Notes under the pieces: generated by a model
Database searches by the model: none
Told to the model about the DNA's origin: nothing
What the model saw: the letters and a program-made list of their open reading frames with translations, nothing else
Shown here: in pieces, positions 32,270 through 34,146 of the stretch
Position numbering within the stretch: position 1 is the first letter of the stretch
Layout: every line of letters begins with the position of its first letter
DNA from: DAOVDI01 sp965373045
GTDB lineage: Bacteria; Acidobacteriota; Aminicenantia; Aminicenantales; Aminicenantaceae
Assembly (NCBI GenBank): GCA_965373045.1
Contig: CBDVEQ010000005.1
Span: forward strand, 1-34,146
Length of the DNA: 34,146 nucleotides
Direction: 5' to 3'
Translations under genes and position numbers: made by a program

Positions 32270-33013
32270 ATGAAAGGAAAAATATGTATATTTGTATTGA
32301 TTCTTTTTGGACTGACTATTCCGGTATTTGCACAGACGCCGGAAGAATTGATCGCTGAAGGGGACCAGTTATTAATGGAAGTACAGGATTTGGAAACAGC
32401 AAACCAGATTTTATCCAAATACCGGAAGGCATTAGGATTGCAGGAAAATAAATATGATTCATTTTGGCGTATTTCCAGGATAATGTATTTTATTGGAGCC
32501 CATACTGAGAAAAAAAAGGAAAAAAAGAGTATCTTTTCCCAAGCTGTCTATTATGCAAAAAAAGCTGTTGAGATAGAGCCGGAAAAACCGGATGGTTATT
32601 ACTGGCTTGCTGTGAATAACGGCAAGGTGGGCGAGACCAGGGGAGTTCTGAAAAGCCTGTCATTGGTTAAGCCCATTAAAAAGGCGCTTAACAAGGTGAT
32701 CGAGCTGGACCGCAGTTATGAAGACGGAGGAGCTGACAGAGTGCTGGGCCGAGTATTTTTTAAGGTTCCGGGGATAGCCGGCGGAAGCAAGGATAAAGCT
32801 TTGGAGCATCTTTTGAAGTCAAAGGAGTTGGGACCTGATGATGTGGTGACGCGGCTTTACCTGGCTGAAGCATTATTAGCAAAAAAAGAAAAGGAAAAGG
32901 CCCGGGCTGAATTGGAATACATTATTAATCTGGAAGATGATCCCCGCTGGATCAATGCTATTCAGGAAAATAAAGCTGAGGCCAAGAAGCTGCTTAAGAA
33001 AAAATTCAAATAA
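32270..33013 (+). CDS. Exported TPR-repeat protein
   Basis: A 247-residue protein with signal peptide MKGKICIFVLILFGLTIPVFAQ (cleavage after FAQ). The mature part is helical with TPR-like units: TPEELIAEGDQLLME, SIFSQAVYYAKKAVEIEPEKPDGYYWLAVNNG, IKKALNKVIELDRSYEDGGADRVLGR, and KALEHLLKSKELGPDDVVTRLYLAEALL. Similar periplasmic proteins include the TRAP-T-associated TPR group, but no transporter neighbours are present. Strong ribosome site GGAGAGG. The function is unknown. Convergent with the AMMECR1 gene; the 32-base gap has no terminator. Confidence 0.85.
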   Translation: MKGKICIFVLILFGLTIPVFAQTPEELIAEGDQLLMEVQDLETANQILSKYRKALGLQENKYDSFWRISRIMYFIGAHTEKKKEKKSIFSQAVYYAKKAVEIEPEKPDGYYWLAVNNGKVGETRGVLKSLSLVKPIKKALNKVIELDRSYEDGGADRVLGRVFFKVPGIAGGSKDKALEHLLKSKELGPDDVVTRLYLAEALLAKKEKEKARAELEYIINLEDDPRWINAIQENKAEAKKLLKKKFK

Positions 33014-33045
33014 AAATCATAATCATAAGTTAAATCAGCAGGGAT

Positions 33046-33591
33046 TTATTCTGAAAATACCTGTGCACAGAAGATTTCAATGGTTGCCCCTTTTTTCCAT
33101 GCATCTTCGGGGAGGCCGGCTTTGAGGCATCCGTGTCTCAGATAGGTTTCAAGATCCCAGTCCCATTCCACAGGAACCTGTGGTAGAAGAAGCCCTTTGG
33201 ATGAGCCTTGGAACACGATGATTCCGTGAGTTCCTATTTCGATCTCTGAAACATTGTCTATTTTTCGAGGAAGACTCAGGACGGAGATCTCGATCTTTGT
33301 GTCAGGAAGATCGTTCATGCTGATGGGCTCAAATCGATAATCCTCAGTAGCGGCTGAGATCGCTATTTTGATAACAGTTTCCAGAAGAGGTTGAACAGGA
33401 AGGGGATAACCGATGCATCCGCGGAGTTCCCCTCCTGTTTTTAATGTGACGAATACACCTCTGTTTTCGTTCAGAAGATCATCTTCCGGATGAAATTCCA
33501 ATGTTTTTCCCTTTTTAAGATAAAGCTTGATCGCCTTTCGGGCAGTTTTCAGGAGGAGATCTTCCTGAGTTTTATTCAGCTTTTTATCCAT
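33046..33591 (-). CDS. AMMECR1-domain protein
   Basis: A 181-residue protein from ATG 33591 (AAAGG about 8 bases upstream); the open frame reaches further but only through the preceding gene. The family signature is GELRGCIGYPLPVQPL near residue 75, preceded by RGVFVTLKTGG and followed by DYRFEPISMNDLP and IEISVLS; the C-terminus has GLLLPQVPVEWDWD and YLRHGCLKAGLP. AMMECR1 proteins are widespread, sometimes beside MEMO and radical-SAM genes. Their exact biochemistry is unresolved. The start overlaps the upstream gene by 8 bases. Confidence 0.92.
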   Translation of the reverse strand: MDKKLNKTQEDLLLKTARKAIKLYLKKGKTLEFHPEDDLLNENRGVFVTLKTGGELRGCIGYPLPVQPLLETVIKIAISAATEDYRFEPISMNDLPDTKIEISVLSLPRKIDNVSEIEIGTHGIIVFQGSSKGLLLPQVPVEWDWDLETYLRHGCLKAGLPEDAWKKGATIEIFCAQVFSE

Positions 33592-33988
33592 AACTGCCTT
33601 TCTTTTGGCCTGTTGCGGGGGATAAGGGAAGAAGGAAAAAATCCTTTTCGTACTCGATGATATAAGCTGTAAAGATCGGCTGTTTATATCCTCCTTCTTG
33701 AATATGGAGAAAAAGTTTCCCATAGCAAGCAGGAGTTAAAATGTTTTTTAAAAACTTTTTTTTATTCTGATAAGAAAAAAAACCAGTAATCGTTTCATCA
33801 TATAGTTTATACAGCGCTTGAAGCTCGTCTGGTGAATGGAAAAATCCAGGTGAGGAGGGAAGAATGTCCTCTACATGAAACTTTCCTCCCTTTTTGTGTC
33901 CCAGAAGAAGACCATCTGGCGCCGCTTGGACGAGATACAAAGCACGGAATGAACGTTGAGCGCGAGTAGAGAGAAAAACCTCTTTCAT
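33584..33988 (-). CDS. Small protein of unknown function coupled to AMMECR1
   Basis: A 134-residue protein I do not recognise. The N-terminal part, FRALYLVQAAPDGLLLGHKKGGKFHVEDILPSS in two pieces, has the look of a JAB/MPN-like beta segment (xGLLLG, then a strand and a loop ending in Pro). The later GFFSYQNKKKFLKNILTP lacks the HxHP metal motif, so it would be inactive if related. No signal peptide or membrane helix. Its stop lies inside the AMMECR1 gene, so translation is probably coupled. No Shine-Dalgarno; an extended -10 box sits 7 bases before the ATG, so the mRNA may be leaderless. Confidence 0.7.
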   Translation of the reverse strand: MKEVFLSTRAQRSFRALYLVQAAPDGLLLGHKKGGKFHVEDILPSSPGFFHSPDELQALYKLYDETITGFFSYQNKKKFLKNILTPACYGKLFLHIQEGGYKQPIFTAYIIEYEKDFFLLPLSPATGQKKGSYG

Positions 33989-33995
33989 TGAAATT

Positions 33996-34004
33996 ATTAT
34001 ACCA
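33996..34004 (-). promoter_or_regulatory. Extended -10 promoter for the 33988/AMMECR1 gene pair (leaderless candidate)
   Basis: Minus-strand TGGTATAAT, an extended -10 with a perfect TATAAT (34001-33996). The -35 region is poor, which extended -10 promoters tolerate. Seven bases separate it from ATG 33988, so the mRNA would begin at the start codon. Confidence 0.5.
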
Positions 34005-34061
34005 GATTATTGCAAAGGATTTCATCTAATTGAATATTTTTGAAGGCCAGTTGCCTGCTAA

Positions 34062-34146
34062 CCTGGATTATTCACGGGTCGAGATGCACGACGTGGCGCA
34101 TGAAGCCGTATTCATATACTGCGAATGCGCCGCAACAAAGCAGATC
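34062..34146 (+). repeat. Dispersed mosaic repeat copy, cut by the window end
   Basis: The stretch ending in ACTGCGAATGCGCCGCAACA and AAGCAGATC is identical over its last 29 bases to the right inverted-repeat arm (23018-23046). The upstream part with GAAGCCGTATTCATATACTG matches 23126-23250. The repeat continues beyond the window. Confidence 0.85.

Overview
This 34 kb chromosomal window probably comes from an anaerobic, diderm (LolA, lipoprotein) bacterium. Its signature is redox metabolism built on flavin-based electron bifurcation: an Hdr/Nuo-type operon, a fused NfnAB and an iron-sulfur sensor kinase. I see no oxygen respiration genes, no rRNA and no classical tRNA. The overall flavour resembles Candidatus Aminicenantes or neighbouring deep Acidobacteria-like lineages. 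That assignment is a low-confidence impression from gene content; no marker was compared.

Layout. (1) Positions 1-10147, minus strand: one tightly packed operon reading hdrC, hdrB, [HdrA N-half + NuoE], HndB-like, [NuoF + GltD-like], [NuoG-like + HdrA C-half + full HdrA], mvhD, dsrE-like, tusA (cut by the window edge). It is the most interesting part of the window. One HdrA appears to be cut in two at its inserted ferredoxin, with the halves carried on two polypeptides that also bear NADH-dehydrogenase modules. The genes predict a soluble NAD(P)H / ferredoxin / disulfide (or persulfide) bifurcating complex with no hydrogenase subunit nearby. (2) Positions 10579-17955, plus strand: a small HypB-HypA chimera, then a redox-signalling operon. 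The operon holds a Cys-rich response regulator, a kinase carrying a degenerate [FeFe]-hydrogenase domain, a second receiver and a receiver-PAS-kinase hybrid, and ends in a fused NfnAB transhydrogenase. (3) Positions 18040-21490: tmRNA with an unusual tag, a cell-wall amidase, a GerMN protein and Der. (4) Positions 21568-23250: a TPR lipoprotein gene between long inverted repeats, plus related mosaic repeats. (5) Positions 23455-27206: rplM-rpsI-rpsB-tsf-pyrH-frr; S2 has a long Glu/Pro tail. (6) Positions 27203-29960, minus strand: lolA, then ECF sigma / anti-sigma / bactofilin-like membrane protein. (7) Positions 30071-34146: a sodium-solute symporter, a DUF374 acyltransferase, a TPR protein, AMMECR1 with a small unknown partner, and a further repeat copy at the edge.

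How it fits together: NADH electrons would enter at NuoF/NuoE and be split at HdrA flavins between ferredoxin and the HdrBC/MvhD branch, while NfnAB interconverts NADH, NADPH and ferredoxin. The Fe-S sensor cassette next door is well placed to sense the redox state of these pools. Three genes near the right end (lolA, the symporter and the 33988 gene) have a -10 box 6-7 bases before the start codon, suggesting leaderless mRNAs. I found no convincing intrinsic terminators, CRISPR arrays or transposase genes.
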